Shown piece after piece: positions 33,267-33,747 of a stretch of 33,747 bases of DNA. Position 1 is the stretch's first letter; the number at the start of each line of letters is the position of its first letter. The notes beneath the pieces were generated by a model, which worked only from the letters and a program-made list of their open reading frames with translations, was not told the origin of the DNA and ran no database searches. The DNA comes from Nocardioides sp. (lineage in GTDB: Bacteria; Actinomycetota; Actinomycetes; Propionibacteriales; Nocardioidaceae), in assembly GCA_025965125.1 (NCBI GenBank), contig JAOPXM010000237.1:1-33747 (forward strand). The letters run 5' to 3'. The translations under genes and the position numbers were made by a program.

Positions 33267-33747
33267 ATGTGCGGCCGTTACGCCTCCAGCCGACGCCCGG
33301 AGGACCTCATCGAGGAGTTCGAGATCGTCCACGACCGCACCGAGCAGGTGCTGGAGCCCGACTTCAACGTGGCGCCAACCAAGGAGGTCTACGCCGTGGT
33401 CGAGCGGCCTCCCTCCCGGGGGAGCGAGGAGCCGCCGGCCCGCCAGCTGCGCGTGCTGCGCTGGGGCCTGGTGCCGTCGTGGGCGAAGGACCCCTCGATC
33501 GGCAACCGGATGATCAACGCCCGGATGGAGACCGTCGCCGAGAAGCCCGCCTACAAACGGGCCTTCGCGAAGCGTCGCTGCCTGCTGCCCGCCGACGGCT
33601 ACTACGAGTGGCAGAAGGACGGCGACCGCAAGCAGCCCTGGTACCTCACCTCCCGCGACCGCTCCCCGCTCGCCATGGCCGGGCTGTACGAGGTGTGGAA
33701 GGCGCCCGACGGCGCGAAGCTGTGGACCTGCACCGTGATCACCACGG
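33267..33747 (+). CDS. SRAP/HMCES-type abasic-site protein, partial at window end
   Basis: The first 160 residues are visible; the gene runs off the window. It begins MCGRYASSRRPEDL, where Cys2 becomes the N-terminal nucleophile that crosslinks to abasic sites in single-stranded DNA. Other family motifs are FNVAPTKEVYAVVE, LRWGLVPSWAKDPSIGNRMINARMET (core WGLVPSWAKD), KRRCLLPADGYYEWQ and PLAMAGLYEVW. The catalytic His motif would lie beyond the end. SRAP proteins shield abasic sites during replication. An SRAP gene near aroA is, from memory, also seen in M. tuberculosis. Confidence 0.92.
   Translation, partial: MCGRYASSRRPEDLIEEFEIVHDRTEQVLEPDFNVAPTKEVYAVVERPPSRGSEEPPARQLRVLRWGLVPSWAKDPSIGNRMINARMETVAEKPAYKRAFAKRRCLLPADGYYEWQKDGDRKQPWYLTSRDRSPLAMAGLYEVWKAPDGAKLWTCTVITT

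Overview
This is high-GC DNA with compact gene packing, frequent GTG starts and frequent GTGA stop/start overlaps. Many start codons lie 6 nt after a TAnnnT hexamer, which looks like leaderless transcription. Together with the protein families (MocR regulator, ABC-F, fused ECF sigma factor, aroA-rsgA cluster, ClpX-zinc-finger HTH protein) this points to an actinobacterium. Nocardioidaceae (Nocardioides-like) is my best guess from the general look of the proteins; it is inference, not a search result. I see no rRNA, tRNA, CRISPR array, transposase or phage gene, so this is a chromosomal segment.

Layout. 1-3.7 kb: a P450 with an atypical I-helix, a small ClpX-type zinc-finger/HTH protein on the other strand, and an orphan substrate-binding lipoprotein. 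3.7-7.1 kb: two divergent regulator/enzyme pairs, each with inverted repeats between the genes (MDR oxidoreductase / TetR with twin operators; HxlR / SAM methyltransferase). 7.2-9.5 kb: a GT39-like membrane glycosyltransferase and a DedA protein. 9.5-12.1 kb: a small repetitive secreted protein divergent from an OmpR/HK two-component system, with a 10-bp tandem repeat between them. 12.1-13.0 kb: a membrane protein plus winged-helix regulator operon behind a perfect 19-bp palindrome. 13.0-16.7 kb: ABC-F and MFS genes whose start codons are only 22 nt apart and share one CCTAGG core, then a membrane protein built of four repeats. 16.8-19.3 kb: a second two-component system with a DUF2231 gene upstream. 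19.4-22.2 kb: a MocR (PLP-binding) regulator convergent with an amino-acid permease whose promoter carries a perfect 16-bp inverted repeat. 22.3-26.4 kb: a secreted HExxH metalloprotease, DUF445 and S4 proteins, an FKBP prolyl isomerase and a CBS-pair protein. 26.4-30.6 kb: hisN, a second DUF2231 gene, rsgA, aroA and a DoxX protein. 30.7 kb to the end: a one-piece membrane-anchored ECF sigma factor (sigma domains, zinc-finger anti-sigma motif, TM helix and extracytoplasmic domain), a GGDEF-like protein with a ruined active site, and the start of an SRAP/HMCES gene that runs off the window.

How they fit together. The 26-33.7 kb part is housekeeping: histidine and shikimate biosynthesis, ribosome maturation and abasic-site protection. 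In M. tuberculosis, as I remember it, aroA, rsgA and an SRAP gene lie near sigH; here a fused membrane sigma factor sits in that neighbourhood. The first 23 kb is a mosaic of small regulator/target units (TetR, HxlR, winged-helix, MocR, two two-component systems), most with a visible candidate operator. The most unusual items are the fused sigma factor, the four-repeat membrane protein, the shared divergent leaderless promoter, the inverted repeat at the permease promoter, and the P450 whose I-helix has lost the acid-alcohol pair.
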